Below are positions 35,109 to 44,900 of a stretch of 64,000 nt of DNA, one piece after another. Position 1 is the stretch's first letter. Every line of letters starts with the position of its first letter. The translations under genes and the position numbers were made by a program. The stretch covers positions 1,069,001 through 1,133,000 of the forward strand of contig NZ_AP019779.1 of assembly GCF_019669925.1 (NCBI RefSeq), written 5' to 3'. The DNA comes from Methanobrevibacter arboriphilus. Lineage in GTDB: Archaea > Methanobacteriota > Methanobacteria > Methanobacteriales > Methanobacteriaceae. The notes beneath the pieces were generated by a model. The model did no database searches. It was not told the DNA's origin and saw nothing but the letters and a program-made list of their open reading frames with translations.

Positions 35109-35780
35109 CTAGAAAGAGTCTAAAAATCCTAAAGCTTCTTCGATACGAGCCATTTCAGGACCAGTACTATTTTCTGGAACAATTGCACCATAAGAATTAG
35201 CTACAGAACATGCTCCAACAAAATTTATTCCCTGACCAACAGTTCCAATATCACCTTTAACTTTAAAAACATTTTCAATGAATCTGAGTTCAGATTCAGA
35301 TGTTTCTCTATGAACAAGAGCTCCTTTATTAGTAACATTAAGTAAAGAACCAATAATATTAAATCCTGCTATCTCTGATCGCTCTACACGAATATCTAGA
35401 GTTTCTTCAATAATATTAATTGATTTTTCAGAAATTAAGGGACTTATGATAGCCCCATTATCATTTGCTGCAATAATATTTCCAACAGCAGTATATTTAT
35501 CAGGAATTTTAGCTACATTAAGTCCAACTTCTTCTAAAGCAAAAATTTCACTATCTAATGTATATGGAGATACTATAATACCATTAGAATTTCCACAAGA
35601 CAATGCACCACACAAATTACTTCCAGATATTGTAGTTCTTACAACATCAATTTCTAATGCTTCTTTTATATGATTTTCCATTACTTCTGGAAAGTTAAAA
35701 GGAACAATAGCTAATTGATCAGTGACTGAAATATATACACCTAAGTTTGGATTTCCAGTTAAATTTATTCTTTTAAGCAT
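35109..35780 (-). CDS. eif6: Translation initiation factor aIF6
   Basis: Ribosome anti-association factor that binds the 50S subunit near L23/L14. A 223-residue protein made of five pseudo-repeats of about 45 residues (for example NSNGIIVSPYT, NDNGAIISPLI, NKGALVHRETS, NSYGAIVPENS), the pentein fold of IF6. The ATG at 35780 is preferred over the in-frame GTG at 35795 because AGGT lies three bases ahead, inside the longer frame. It is downstream of L31e and L39e on the same strand with a 208-bp gap. Certain. Confidence 0.97.
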   Translation of the reverse strand: MLKRINLTGNPNLGVYISVTDQLAIVPFNFPEVMENHIKEALEIDVVRTTISGSNLCGALSCGNSNGIIVSPYTLDSEIFALEEVGLNVAKIPDKYTAVGNIIAANDNGAIISPLISEKSINIIEETLDIRVERSEIAGFNIIGSLLNVTNKGALVHRETSESELRFIENVFKVKGDIGTVGQGINFVGACSVANSYGAIVPENSTGPEMARIEEALGFLDSF

Positions 35781-35988
35781 TGTACCTTTCTCCACATCTA
35801 AACAAATATAATCTAATTTTTTATAATTTAAATCTTTTTTAAAATTACTAATTATTTATAATATTATTATATTATTGTATTAATTAAAATTATAATTATC
35901 TATTAAAATTATAATATTACTTATAATATAGTTAATTATAGTTATAATATAATTAGTCATAATATTAATTGTAATATTAATTATAACA

Positions 35989-36234
35989 TTATTCAGCTAA
36001 AGTTGCTTCTACAACTCCATCATCATCTTTAACAGCTTTAACTTTTATTTTTGAAGGAATTTTCTGAATTCCTCTCTCCCAAATTTTTTCATTTACAGAA
36101 GCATCAATTTTGATTTCTTCTGATTTCATATGCTTTTGTAAGAATTCTTGAACTACCCTAATAGCTTTAGCTGCTCTTATAGTTCTTTGTACATTCTTAG
36201 CATCTCTAAGAGGTATTGTGTAAGTTCTTTCCAT
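35989..36234 (-). CDS. rpl31e: 50S ribosomal protein L31e
   Basis: An 81-residue protein with the L31e signature: [14 protein letters not shown] at the start, [15 protein letters not shown] and [24 protein letters not shown]. It sits near the exit tunnel of the large subunit. It begins 8 bp after the L39e stop with an AGGTG site overlapping that gap, so the two are one transcript. Certain. Confidence 0.96.
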   Translation of the reverse strand: MERTYTIPLRDAKNVQRTIRAAKAIRVVQEFLQKHMKSEEIKIDASVNEKIWERGIQKIPSKIKVKAVKDDDGVVEATLAE

Positions 36235-36242
36235 GATAACAC

Positions 36243-36398
36243 CTATACTTTAAGATTATTCCTTCTCCAATGTCTTGGTTTAGGCCTATATTTTAATTGA
36301 CGTTTAGTTTTCGCATAAGCCCATATTGGGACTCTTCTATTTTGTTTATTAGCTTTTGCTAGTCTTAGTTTTTTAGCTAATGGTTTATTTCTACTCAT
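36243..36398 (-). CDS. rpl39e: 50S ribosomal protein L39e
   Basis: A 51-residue, very basic protein, easy to miss because of its size. It reads [20 protein letters not shown] and then [20 protein letters not shown], ending [11 protein letters not shown], the L39e signature including the invariant NRRVPxW and HWRR. It lines the exit tunnel. The ATG at 36398 has GGTG five bases upstream. It precedes L31e by 8 bp. Translated by hand from the minus strand. Confidence 0.96.
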   Translation of the reverse strand: MSRNKPLAKKLRLAKANKQNRRVPIWAYAKTKRQLKYRPKPRHWRRNNLKV

Positions 36399-36600
36399 TT
36401 TTACACCATATGAACATAAATATATTTGAATATAAATATATGAATACTACCACAGTTAAGCATCATCACCACAGTAGAATTAATCTTAATTATACAGATT
36501 AAAATTATTATTGATTTATTAAATTATCATTAATTTTTGTATCATTAATGATATATAATTAATTGATATATTAATTTATACACTATTTTATATTATTAAT

Positions 36601-37215
36601 TTACAATTTTTGAATTCTATTCAATCCAGTTACTCTTGTCTGAAAATGCTTTGGAAATAAATCAGCTGAATTAACGCCTTTTTCTTTATCAATTAAGCAA
36701 CGTATTTCTACTTCATAATCAGAACTATTATCTCGATTACTTCCTTCTTGAGTAATATTAAATAATTTTGAAACTAAATAATCAATCGTTTTATAACCAA
36801 AACTATCTAAATTAATATATTGAATATTTTTCCTATCTTCTAAGCTTCTAATTTCATTTTTATCTAGCTTGGGAGTCCTATCATCTCTTCTTGTTCCATC
36901 AGCAATGATTGAAAATTTTTTTTTATTTGCTAAATCAGCTGATTTTTCAACTACAGCCTTATGAAGATAAGAAATCCCATTATTAGGGAAACCATCATTC
37001 AATATAATATCAACAGCATTATTTAATATTTTTTTATTTAAATTTAAAACATTATGTTTTATTTTAAGAGATTCAGCAGATTTTTGAGAAGGAACATAAG
37101 AATTATAAACTCCAAAATTTGCTGTTAGAAGTTCAACTTCTATTCCCATTTTTTTAAGGAGAATAGCCATTAAAGAACTGTCTTTCCCTCCACTAAATAA
37201 AACATAGGCTTTCAT
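36601..37215 (-). CDS. PP-loop ATP pyrophosphatase family protein (asparagine-synthase/NH3-dependent type)
   Basis: A 204-residue protein with an N-terminal PP-loop SGGKDSS at residues 8-14 and an HUP-like alpha/beta core. Further motifs are IIADGTRRDDRTPKL, the usual nucleotide/substrate loop in N-type ATP pyrophosphatases, and IRCLIDKE near the end. Such enzymes adenylate a substrate carbonyl, for example in tRNA modification or amide synthesis. This archaeal group sits in ribosomal-protein clusters and may modify RNA or protein, but no activity is assigned to my knowledge. It is 17 bp downstream of the PDCD5 gene on the same strand, so it is surely co-transcribed. Confidence 0.85.
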   Translation of the reverse strand: MKAYVLFSGGKDSSLMAILLKKMGIEVELLTANFGVYNSYVPSQKSAESLKIKHNVLNLNKKILNNAVDIILNDGFPNNGISYLHKAVVEKSADLANKKKFSIIADGTRRDDRTPKLDKNEIRSLEDRKNIQYINLDSFGYKTIDYLVSKLFNITQEGSNRDNSSDYEVEIRCLIDKEKGVNSADLFPKHFQTRVTGLNRIQKL

Positions 37216-37232
37216 TGTAATGAATTTATAAA

Positions 37233-37580
37233 TTATCTTCTGGTAATATTTATGTCTCTTTTTTGACCAGATAACTGCTTGAGAAGAACTTTAAGTTGCT
37301 CATCAGTAATTTTACCTTTCATTCTACCACTTTGAGCCAATTGAATAAGTTGAATCTCAATTTGATCTACAAATTCAGGCTTAGTTAATCTAAGGTTGGC
37401 CAATCTACTTCGAGCTTCTGGAGTCAAGATTTGCATCATTAATTGCCTTTTTTGTGCTTCCATTTCTTGTTGCATCTGTTGCTGTTGCATCTGTTGCTGT
37501 GCTTGCTGATTTTCATTAGCAGCAGCTTGCTGTTGCAACTCTTGCATCCTTTTACGGCGTAATTCATCAAGATCACTCAT
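37233..37580 (-). CDS. PDCD5-family DNA-binding protein
   Basis: A 115-residue homologue of human PDCD5 and of Methanothermobacter MTH1615. It starts MSDLDELRRKRMQELQQQ, has a Gln/Met-rich helical stretch (about 18-48), then a three-helix core with ILTPEARSRLANLRLTKPEFVDQIEIQLIQLAQSG and a C-terminal basic end (GQKRDINITRR). Archaeal members bind DNA non-specifically or act in chaperonin-related roles; the function is not settled. The ATG at 37580 is used because GGAGGT precedes it; an in-frame ATG at 37595 is part of that region. It follows S19e in the conserved archaeal order. Confidence 0.94.
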   Translation of the reverse strand: MSDLDELRRKRMQELQQQAAANENQQAQQQMQQQQMQQEMEAQKRQLMMQILTPEARSRLANLRLTKPEFVDQIEIQLIQLAQSGRMKGKITDEQLKVLLKQLSGQKRDINITRR

Positions 37581-37825
37581 TTTCAGAACCTCCATTTTGT
37601 ATTAAATTATAGTAGTATAAAAAATATAATTAATTATAGATAAGTTTTATAAGAAATTAATTTTATAAATAATTAATTTTATAAATGATTTATAGGATTT
37701 AGCTATATAATAATTCATTAAACAGAATTAAATTGATTGATAGGTAAATTAATAAACAATTATAGAATTAATAATAATGTATTGTTAATAAGGAATATTA
37801 ATAAGGAATTATTAATAAAGAATTA

Positions 37826-38266
37826 TTAGTACTTATCAAGTTCTGGAATATCTTTAATTACTTCACTAGAAGTTTTATCTAAGAAAGATTTACCTTCAGA
37901 AGTTACAATTCTTCCAGCATTTACTTTTTGAATATATCCAGCATCTTCAAGTTGGTGTAATGCTCCTCTTACAATAGCCCCACTACCTTTTCTAAAAGTT
38001 TCTGGAGTAACTCCTCTATCTTTTTTTCCACCATAAAAAGTTCTTAGACTATTAATTCCAACTGGACCATCCATGTAAACTCTTCTTAAAATAGAAGCAC
38101 ATCTTACATACCACCAATCGACATTTTCTGGTTTTCTTTCTTTATGAACACCAGTTTTTACTAAGCTAGTCCATTCTGGAGCAGCAATTTTATCATTATT
38201 CTCATTAAAATCTTTTGCAACTTTATTTATTAATAAATCAGCAGGTACATCATATACAGTAGTCAT
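37826..38266 (-). CDS. rps19e: 30S ribosomal protein S19e
   Basis: A 146-residue winged-helix ribosomal protein, with [16 protein letters not shown] at the start, [36 protein letters not shown] and [14 protein letters not shown] near the C-terminus, all diagnostic. It is required for 30S maturation. GGAG lies upstream of the ATG. It precedes the PDCD5 and PP-loop genes on the same strand, matching the common archaeal cluster. Certain. Confidence 0.97.
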   Translation of the reverse strand: MTTVYDVPADLLINKVAKDFNENNDKIAAPEWTSLVKTGVHKERKPENVDWWYVRCASILRRVYMDGPVGINSLRTFYGGKKDRGVTPETFRKGSGAIVRGALHQLEDAGYIQKVNAGRIVTSEGKSFLDKTSSEVIKDIPELDKY

Positions 38267-38393
38267 ATTAATTCTCCTAATAAATTTTATAATTATTGAG
38301 AAACCAACTAATTAGAAAACAACTCATTGAAATATTAAGCACACACAAATAAATTCCACTGAATCTTAAACTCAAGGTTTCATTTTTAAAGTT

Positions 38394-38657
38394 TTAAGGT
38401 TTCTTTTTGTAAATTACAGCAACATTTCCTCTTAAATCAACAAGTTTAGATCTTGTTTTTTCAACAATTACTGCAAGATAATCTTCTTTTTGATTTGCTA
38501 TATTTTTTGCAAATCTTAATTTAACAATTTCATTTGCTTTTAGCTGGCGTTTTATTTCTTCAATAACATTTTCATTTATTCCAGCTTTTCCAATGTTTAT
38601 TGTCATAGAATTGAGAGCTCTATTCATCATTTCTTTTTTTGATAGTGTAATAGTCAA
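38394..38657 (-). CDS. YhbY/CRM-domain RNA-binding protein
   Basis: An 87-residue single CRM (YhbY) domain with the conserved GKAGINENVIEEIKRQLKANE and the GNVAVIYKK end, plus the ELVKLR-like EIVKLRFAKN strand. CRM domains bind rRNA and group II introns; YhbY associates with pre-50S particles. The start codon is a TTG at 38657, given by GGAG eight bases upstream; the first ATG would remove nine conserved-looking residues. The coding region overlaps the 3' end of the RNase P protein gene by 38 bp, so translation is coupled. Confidence 0.9.
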   Translation of the reverse strand: MTITLSKKEMMNRALNSMTINIGKAGINENVIEEIKRQLKANEIVKLRFAKNIANQKEDYLAVIVEKTRSKLVDLRGNVAVIYKKKP

Positions 38658-38991
38658 TTTTAGCTCTCCTTTTTTCTTTTTTCTCTTTTTTATAAGGTAT
38701 TTTCATAATTTGATTACATTCGTGGCATTTAATATTTACTTCACCATTAAATAGTCTAACCGAAGAATTTTTAGAAGGATATAAAAATTTATAACAATTT
38801 TTACAATAATTACGTCTCCAGTTATCAGGAATTTTAGTATTATATTTTTTAGATATCTTACGAGCTAAGCTCACATATCTATGTGACCTATCAGGATTAT
38901 TTGAAAATTCATTCTTTGCCATGGAAAATAGAATATTCATACGTTCACGAGCTATATCAAGCATCCACTTAGGTCTTCTTCCTCTTCGCAA
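38620..38991 (-). CDS. rnp4: Ribonuclease P protein component 4 (Rpp21/Rnp4)
   Basis: A 123-residue subunit of archaeal RNase P, which cleaves tRNA 5' leaders. N-terminal helices include RRGRRPKWMLDIARERMNIL and SHRYVSLARKISKKY; the zinc ribbon has CKNC (in NYCKNCYKFLYP) and CHEC (in KCHECNQIMKIPY). The C-terminus is Lys-rich. The start is a TTG at 38991 with GGGG upstream; an internal ATG at residue 10 is the only alternative and would lose the conserved RRGRRPKW start. It heads the Rnp4, CRM, S19e, PDCD5 and PP-loop series. Confidence 0.93.
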   Translation of the reverse strand: MRRGRRPKWMLDIARERMNILFSMAKNEFSNNPDRSHRYVSLARKISKKYNTKIPDNWRRNYCKNCYKFLYPSKNSSVRLFNGEVNIKCHECNQIMKIPYKKEKKEKRRAKIDYYTIKKRNDE

Positions 38992-39823
38992 TATTAAACC
39001 CCATATAATTGTAAAACATGCAATTGAATAAAATAAAATATAGATTTATATTATTCAAGTAATTATAACATGATTTTGAATGTTTTAAAACGATACATTA
39101 AAAGTTAGTTTCAACTATTTAGGTAGTAGAAGAGTAATAATAATCTTTTGTATCTTCTATTTAAAAAGGCTTTCTATAGACTTTTATTCTATAATATTTT
39201 TATATATTTTAAAAATTATTTTAAAAATTACTAAGAATTATAAAATTCAGAATTATAAATATTATATGATTAAATATTTTATCAAATATGATTATTCATA
39301 ATTACAATCGATATAATTCATATATCTATAATACAAGCGATTTATATTGCTCTATTTATAATTATAATTGATTATATAATTGTTTGATTATTTATAGCTA
39401 TAATATATGTTAATTATAATATAATTGTTAATTTACTACATTAGTTTTTATTAGATTAGTTTATTATATTTGATTTTTTATATTTATTATGAATTCATTA
39501 GCTATAAAATAAATTCATTATTAAATCTTGCAAATTTTACAAGTTTTATAAGTTTATACTATAAATTAAACAAAGTATTATTATAAATTATCATAAATTT
39601 ATAATATTTAATTAGTAATCAAAGTTGTTCTAAGTAAATAATCAATCAATAAAAATTATATGTTTTATACCTTAAAAAGATTACTATATTAATATTATTA
39701 ATATTACAAATATTATTAATATTATTATTGTTAATATTACAAACATTTATAATAATATTGTTAATAATAATACTAATGATAATGTTAATAATAATAAAAA
39801 TAATATTATTATAAGTGATTATA
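38992..39823. other. Long intergenic region upstream of the rnp4 cluster
   Basis: No gene recognised. Around 39130-39190 there is an inverted repeat TAGAAGA...TCTTCTA (7-bp arms, about 19-nt loop), followed by locally less AT-rich sequence AAAAAGGCTTTCTATAGACTT. Near 39690-39800 ATTATTAATATTA-type low-complexity sequence dominates. The region should contain the promoter for the rnp4-to-PP-loop operon. Confidence 0.4.
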
Positions 39824-40462
39824 TCAGTATCCGCCTAATATCCACTTCATAAAATCAATATTCCCCACAGGAAAATCTTTTTTATTAAATATTATATCTT
39901 CAACAAACTTAAAAACTTCTTTAATAGATAAATCACTAGTGTCAATTTCATTAACTTTAGTTCCATATTTTTGATATGCTTCAACTGAACATACTCCTAA
40001 TGCTTCAGCTTCTAAATTCTCATGAATCTTATATTCACTATAATTCCTTGATTTAAGTCTACTTTCTAAAATTTTTGGATTTAATCTAAGAACAATTATC
40101 TTATCAACATTTTCACAATTACATAGATGAGAAAGATGACCTTCAACAATAGATATTTTCAACTTAGAGTCATTGAGATCTTTTTCATTAAAGAAAGAAT
40201 CTAAAACTTCATTAAGTTTCTTATCTAATTTTTGAACATTAACAATATTATAACCTTTATCAGAGTCAACACCATCAATCAAATTATTTTCAATGGCCAA
40301 ATCATTTATTTTAACAATTTGAAAATTGTAATTTTTAGAAAATTTACTTTCCAATAAATTAGCTAATGTAGTCTTACCAGTACCTGGTGTTCCAGTGATA
40401 AAAATAATTTTATTATCGTTCTCTTTAATCTTTTCTTTATTTGAAGATTTCATTATTTTCAT
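39824..40462 (-). CDS. AK6/Fap7-type adenylate kinase
   Basis: A 212-residue P-loop kinase with FITGTPGTGKTTLA (Walker A), VEGHLSHLC (Walker B-like segment with the family's conserved His) and LRLNPKILESRLKSRNYSEYKIHENLEAEALGV, the lid/ATPase region of the AK6 family. Eukaryal Fap7/CINAP acts in 18S rRNA maturation with Rps14, and archaeal members show the same 40S/30S link. It is somewhat longer than the ~180-residue norm because of a charged insertion around 75-110 and an N-terminal extension of about 14 residues. AGGAAA precedes the ATG. Next to ribosome-related genes, which supports a role in small-subunit biogenesis. Confidence 0.9.
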   Translation of the reverse strand: MKIMKSSNKEKIKENDNKIIFITGTPGTGKTTLANLLESKFSKNYNFQIVKINDLAIENNLIDGVDSDKGYNIVNVQKLDKKLNEVLDSFFNEKDLNDSKLKISIVEGHLSHLCNCENVDKIIVLRLNPKILESRLKSRNYSEYKIHENLEAEALGVCSVEAYQKYGTKVNEIDTSDLSIKEVFKFVEDIIFNKKDFPVGNIDFMKWILGGY

Positions 40463-40650
40463 AGATATTTCCTATAATACTGTAATTCTCTAATAATATA
40501 ATCCTATAGATATTTACTAATTAATGATCCTATATTAATGATATTTCTCATAATATATCTTATAAAACTAATTAGATAAAATTTAATTAATACCCGAATA
40601 AATAAAATACTTAAAACATATTAAGAATAAAGCTATTTAATAAATTAGTA

Positions 40651-41745
40651 TTATTTTTTAAGAATTATTCTCAAAACATCTTTATCCTCTAAAATATGAT
40701 CCGGTCCAATTTTTTGACCAGGAAACTTGACAGAATCCCCCCAAATCTTTGCATGGCGGAAATTTTTTACAAATTCCCTATGTAACTTTCCACAAACATC
40801 CAAAACAGTAGACCCTTTTTTAATTATAAGAGGTTCTTCAAAATCGGCCTTTTTACCTTGAGGTTTGAGATATACTCTTATCAAATTCAAATTTTCAAAT
40901 ATTTGATCTTTAAGATAATCAATATTGAATTTTTTATCAGCAGAAATTGGGATAAAGTTAGGAATAGTCTTTTTAAGCTCTTTTAAGTAGTTTTCATCTA
41001 CAAGATCAACTTTATTTAAAAGAACAATTGCGGGAACATAGGATCTATTATTCTCTAAAGCATCAATGAATTGATCCATAGTTACATCACCCCTAATTAA
41101 AACATCTGCATTATGCATTCCATATTCATTTATAATAGACCTTATAGTAGCTTCATCAAGATGAGTTAATTCTTCTGTTGAAGAAACTTGAACCCCACCA
41201 AGTTTTTTTCTTCTAACAGTAACATCAGGTTTACTTTCATTTGGGCGGATTCCTATATCCCTTAATTCTCTTAAAATAATATCCAAATGTTGAGGATTAA
41301 AAACATCCAAAACTATTATAATCAAATCAGCAGTTCTTGCTACAGAAAGAATCTCTCTTCCTCTCCCTTTTCCACCAGAAGCCCCAGTTATAATTCCAGG
41401 AATATCAAAAATCTGAATTTTAGCTCCTCTATATTCCATAATACCTGGAACAATATCTAAGGTAGTAAATTGATAAGCTCCAACTTTTGACTCAGCATTA
41501 GTTAATTCATTAAGAAGAGTGGATTTTCCAACAGAAGGAAATCCAACTAAAACTGCTGTAGAATCACCACTTTTTTTTACATGAAACCCTTTACCTTTAG
41601 TTCCAGAACTTTTTCTTTGTAATGATTCTTCTTTTAATTTTGATATTTTAGCTTTAAGCTTACCAATATGATGAGAGGTAGCCTTATTATAAGGAGTTTT
41701 CTGAATTTCATCCTCAATTTTCTTTATTTTTTCATCAATATCCAT
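40651..41745 (-). CDS. DRG-family GTP-binding protein with TGS domain
   Basis: A 364-residue Obg-superfamily GTPase of the archaeal/eukaryal DRG type. It has an N-terminal helix-rich region (1-55), G1 [10 protein letters not shown]3 [16 protein letters not shown] (diagnostic extended loop), G4 NKVD, and a C-terminal TGS domain ([15 protein letters not shown] to VLRIILKK). DRG proteins associate with ribosomes and translation factors. The start at the 41745 ATG follows AGTGAG; the in-frame GTG at 41754 lies in that site. The upstream spacer carries a degenerate 20-bp tandem array. Confidence 0.94.
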   Translation of the reverse strand: MDIDEKIKKIEDEIQKTPYNKATSHHIGKLKAKISKLKEESLQRKSSGTKGKGFHVKKSGDSTAVLVGFPSVGKSTLLNELTNAESKVGAYQFTTLDIVPGIMEYRGAKIQIFDIPGIITGASGGKGRGREILSVARTADLIIIVLDVFNPQHLDIILRELRDIGIRPNESKPDVTVRRKKLGGVQVSSTEELTHLDEATIRSIINEYGMHNADVLIRGDVTMDQFIDALENNRSYVPAIVLLNKVDLVDENYLKELKKTIPNFIPISADKKFNIDYLKDQIFENLNLIRVYLKPQGKKADFEEPLIIKKGSTVLDVCGKLHREFVKNFRHAKIWGDSVKFPGQKIGPDHILEDKDVLRIILKK

Positions 41746-41848
41746 AAAACTCACTAATATCCAATAATCTTTTTTTCAATGAATAATATTTCTAATAATT
41801 AATAATAAACTTTAGTGATAATAATAAATTTAATAATAATTAATAAGG

Positions 41849-41985
41849 TTAAATAATAGTCAATAATCTTAAATAATAGTTAATAAATTTAGACAATAGC
41901 AATGAATCTAAGTAATAGTTAATAAACTTTAATAATAGCTGATAATATTAAATAATACTTAATAATCTTTATTAATAGTTAATTT
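41849..41985. repeat. Degenerate tandem array of ~20-bp units
   Basis: About seven units of 19-21 bp starting at 41849, 41869, 41889, 41909, 41928, 41947 and 41968, consensus TTAAATAATAGTTAATAATC. The copies differ at several positions each, so the array is old or relaxed. Confidence 0.65.
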
Positions 41986-42060
41986 CAATAAATCTAATAT
42001 TCCATTAAATTAAAAAATAGTATATAACTAATTAAAAATTAAAATAATAAAATATATAAA

Positions 42061-42100
42061 ATTAAGCATAGACCATTCATTATCATGGAATATGCTTAAT
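42061..42100 (-). terminator. Long stem-loop 3' of aglB
   Basis: Outer arms ATTAAGCATA (42061-42070) and TATGCTTAAT (42091-42100) are perfect 10-mers; a 2x2 internal loop separates them from an inner CCAT/ATGG stem with an 8-nt loop. On the aglB strand it begins 52 nt after the stop and is followed by a T-rich stretch, as for a terminator. Confidence 0.6.
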
Positions 42101-42152
42101 ATAAGCTAATATCACTTTTTCAAAATTTACACCTTGAAATAAGGGATTAACA

Positions 42153-44900
42153 CTAATTTGAACTATTAGTAGATCCTGTTTCATTTCTTAAAGTATTATA
42201 TCCACTAATTTTCCATAACGAGATTCCATCATCCATATGAACCATTTCAAAGGAATTCTGTCCAAATCCTCCAAGTATGAAAAGTTTTGTAAACATGGCA
42301 TTTTCAAGTTCTTTACTCATAATAACAGAAGTATATGTTCCATTGTCACCCATTACAAGTAAAGTGTAATTTCCACTTTCATTAACAGTCTCATTCTGGA
42401 CAAGCATATTATCTTCTATAATAACAAGCCTATTAACTGTGAAAGGATTGAAAGTAGTATTATCCTGCGTTTTAACTGGAGTTCCATTTTCAAATACCGC
42501 AGCAGTAGTTGCATTAGTAGTATTATTATCAATACTCTTTGTAACTACAGTCTTAAATAAAATACCATTCTCTTCTAAATTAGTTATATTTGCTTGATAT
42601 AAACCATTTCCAATATCTTCCAATTTTGCAGGTTGTTGAGCAATAAGATACTGATATCCAGTACTACTTTTAGAATCAAAGTCCCAATTTCCAAAGTAAG
42701 TCCACCAACCAGCTTTTTGTAACATATCCGAACTTGCAACAAATATAACAGGAACAGGCTCATCAGGATGTGTTAAATTCACAACATTATCTGCTTGATC
42801 CGAAGTTAAATTATATGAATTAATCATCGTGGTTTTAGCTTCTTCTTTTGGTAATGTTAATGTATTTTCAAGAATTTCAACAGATTTTTGACTATTATTG
42901 CCCGTGTAATTATCCAATAGTTCAGTCGCTTTATCACCACTAAAAGCTAACATTTCAAATATAGCTGCTGAAAGTTCCGTATCATTTGTTGTCATTGCCT
43001 TACCTGTCCAAAATGCCCGTATACCCGTCTGAGAACCACCATCAAAAAGTGTTGGTCTTTCAGATGCTATTTCAAACAAGTAACCGAAATCCCACCAAGA
43101 AGCCAAAGTAGTATCATTAGTAGTATTTGCTTTAACCCATAGCATTGAATCCCACATCGGATCACTAGTACTTGGAACAACAGATTCTGAAACTTGATAA
43201 GCACCAAAAACAGTAGGCGAAACTATAGCAAACATTAATATAAGCATTACAGCTGTTTTAGCAAATTTAGAACTTTTAAATCCTTTAAAACCATAAATTA
43301 ATAAAGCAGAAATTCCAATCAAAGCAAAAACTATGATTATTGGAATGATAAAAGCTAATGTAGAAGATATGTTAAATAAAGGATAGAATACACTAAATGT
43401 TTGGAATATAGGATAAACAATCAAAAATGTTCCTATTATTGCTATTGCCATCAGTTTACTTTTACTATCTATTTTATTTTTAATATATACAACTGCATAT
43501 CCTACAAATAAACCAACACAAAGACCTAAAGGAATCATTAATACCATGATAAACCTGGAACCCTGCGTTACTGCAACTGCAGATAAAAATATCCATACAG
43601 AAAATAAAACTAAATAAAGCAATGTTTCACGTTTATTTCTATTAACATCTTCAATAGTTTTAATATCTGATAATGTAGATTCAATAAGAGAATCTCTACT
43701 TTTACTCTCTTTTAGTTTAGATGTAGCTTTACGTTGCCCTTTAGGAGGTTTTTTATTTACACCCCTTGCATTAAATGACCTAAGTTTCCATAATCTCTGT
43801 GCAAATAAAATTAATATGAAAAATGCACCAAAAATAGCTACAATTCCACCTACACCATTTATTATGCCTCCAGAATTAGCTGAAAATGCACCAGATATTC
43901 CTCCAGTTAAAAGGCTTGGAATTTGGAGTTCTGCAACAGAAATAAAAACATTAGGATAAGCAGCCGCATTAGCTGCTGATTGAATTTGAGTTGCTCCAAG
44001 AAGATTCATAGGGGCTTGTATAATAGAATCGAATCCATTGGTTAAACCAAGTCCTATAAACCCGATAATTGCTATTAAAACAATGGAAAATATCTCTTTT
44101 TGATCCGTGAACCAAGATAATAAATTTGAATAATTCTTCCTTGGTTTAATTAGATCCAATTTTAGTATAAAACCTAATAATAAATACACAATCATGAATA
44201 TAACTAACATGCCTATATAGAATACATATCCATCCCATGCTAATGAGAAAAGTACCATAGTAATGATAGTTAATAAAATATAAACTATTCTATAGGCCAA
44301 TTTACTCGATCTTATACTTTCAATAAAGAATAGAACCAAAAACAAAGGTAAGACTACATTAAACATATCTGTATCAAAAAATCCTGCAAATGTATGAGCA
44401 AAATAATTTGGAGCTAAAGCTACTATTAAAGCTGCTGTTGCACCACCATAATTATTAGTTAGTCTTCTAACAATTATAAATGCAGGTATAGCTGCAAGAG
44501 GAGCCACTATTGCAGAAACAAAGAATGCTACTTCTTTTAAAGATACATCCGAAAATATATTAGAAATATAATACAAGAATGCAGTTACATAAACAATCAT
44601 AGGTTTATATTCCGCACTTCTACCCTCAGGAGCATAAGAAAGAGTATCCCAAGGAGTACCGTTTTTAATTGTATCTCCCATATGTCCATATTCAAGGAAG
44701 TTTTCTGTCATACGTAAATTATAATATGAATCCATTTCAGTGAAGTAAGGGAGTCCGCTAGCGTCTTTGTAGTAAGATTGTTGATCAGCTGGAATAACTG
44801 ATAAATCAGCTGCTTGAAATCGCAAAAATGCAACAAAACAGACGATTACCAGTATGATAGCTACTGACTTTAATATCGACATTATTTTACTTTTATCCAT
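42153..44900 (-). CDS. aglB: Archaeal oligosaccharyltransferase AglB (STT3)
   Basis: Transfers lipid-linked glycan to Asn-X-Ser/Thr sequons at the outer membrane face. A 915-residue protein with an N-terminal half of about 11-13 membrane helices and a C-terminal globular domain. Motifs: the first acidic loop MDSYYNLR, the second GFFDTDMFN, a TIXE-like SVAE (NVFISVAELQ), and the catalytic-pocket signature WWDFG at W602-G606 (usual WWDYG). The SSDMLQKAGWWTYFGNWDF segment lies after it. A Lys/Arg-rich cytoplasmic loop is near residue 380. The ATG at 44900 follows GATGAT. No other agl genes are near. Confidence 0.95.
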   Translation of the reverse strand: MDKSKIMSILKSVAIILVIVCFVAFLRFQAADLSVIPADQQSYYKDASGLPYFTEMDSYYNLRMTENFLEYGHMGDTIKNGTPWDTLSYAPEGRSAEYKPMIVYVTAFLYYISNIFSDVSLKEVAFFVSAIVAPLAAIPAFIIVRRLTNNYGGATAALIVALAPNYFAHTFAGFFDTDMFNVVLPLFLVLFFIESIRSSKLAYRIVYILLTIITMVLFSLAWDGYVFYIGMLVIFMIVYLLLGFILKLDLIKPRKNYSNLLSWFTDQKEIFSIVLIAIIGFIGLGLTNGFDSIIQAPMNLLGATQIQSAANAAAYPNVFISVAELQIPSLLTGGISGAFSANSGGIINGVGGIVAIFGAFFILILFAQRLWKLRSFNARGVNKKPPKGQRKATSKLKESKSRDSLIESTLSDIKTIEDVNRNKRETLLYLVLFSVWIFLSAVAVTQGSRFIMVLMIPLGLCVGLFVGYAVVYIKNKIDSKSKLMAIAIIGTFLIVYPIFQTFSVFYPLFNISSTLAFIIPIIIVFALIGISALLIYGFKGFKSSKFAKTAVMLILMFAIVSPTVFGAYQVSESVVPSTSDPMWDSMLWVKANTTNDTTLASWWDFGYLFEIASERPTLFDGGSQTGIRAFWTGKAMTTNDTELSAAIFEMLAFSGDKATELLDNYTGNNSQKSVEILENTLTLPKEEAKTTMINSYNLTSDQADNVVNLTHPDEPVPVIFVASSDMLQKAGWWTYFGNWDFDSKSSTGYQYLIAQQPAKLEDIGNGLYQANITNLEENGILFKTVVTKSIDNNTTNATTAAVFENGTPVKTQDNTTFNPFTVNRLVIIEDNMLVQNETVNESGNYTLLVMGDNGTYTSVIMSKELENAMFTKLFILGGFGQNSFEMVHMDDGISLWKISGYNTLRNETGSTNSSN

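Larger units (their letters stand above)
41746..42152. other. Intergenic region between aglB and the DRG gene
   Basis: Contains the degenerate 20-bp repeats (41849-41985) upstream of the DRG gene and the aglB 3' hairpin (42061-42100). No gene. Confidence 0.5.
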
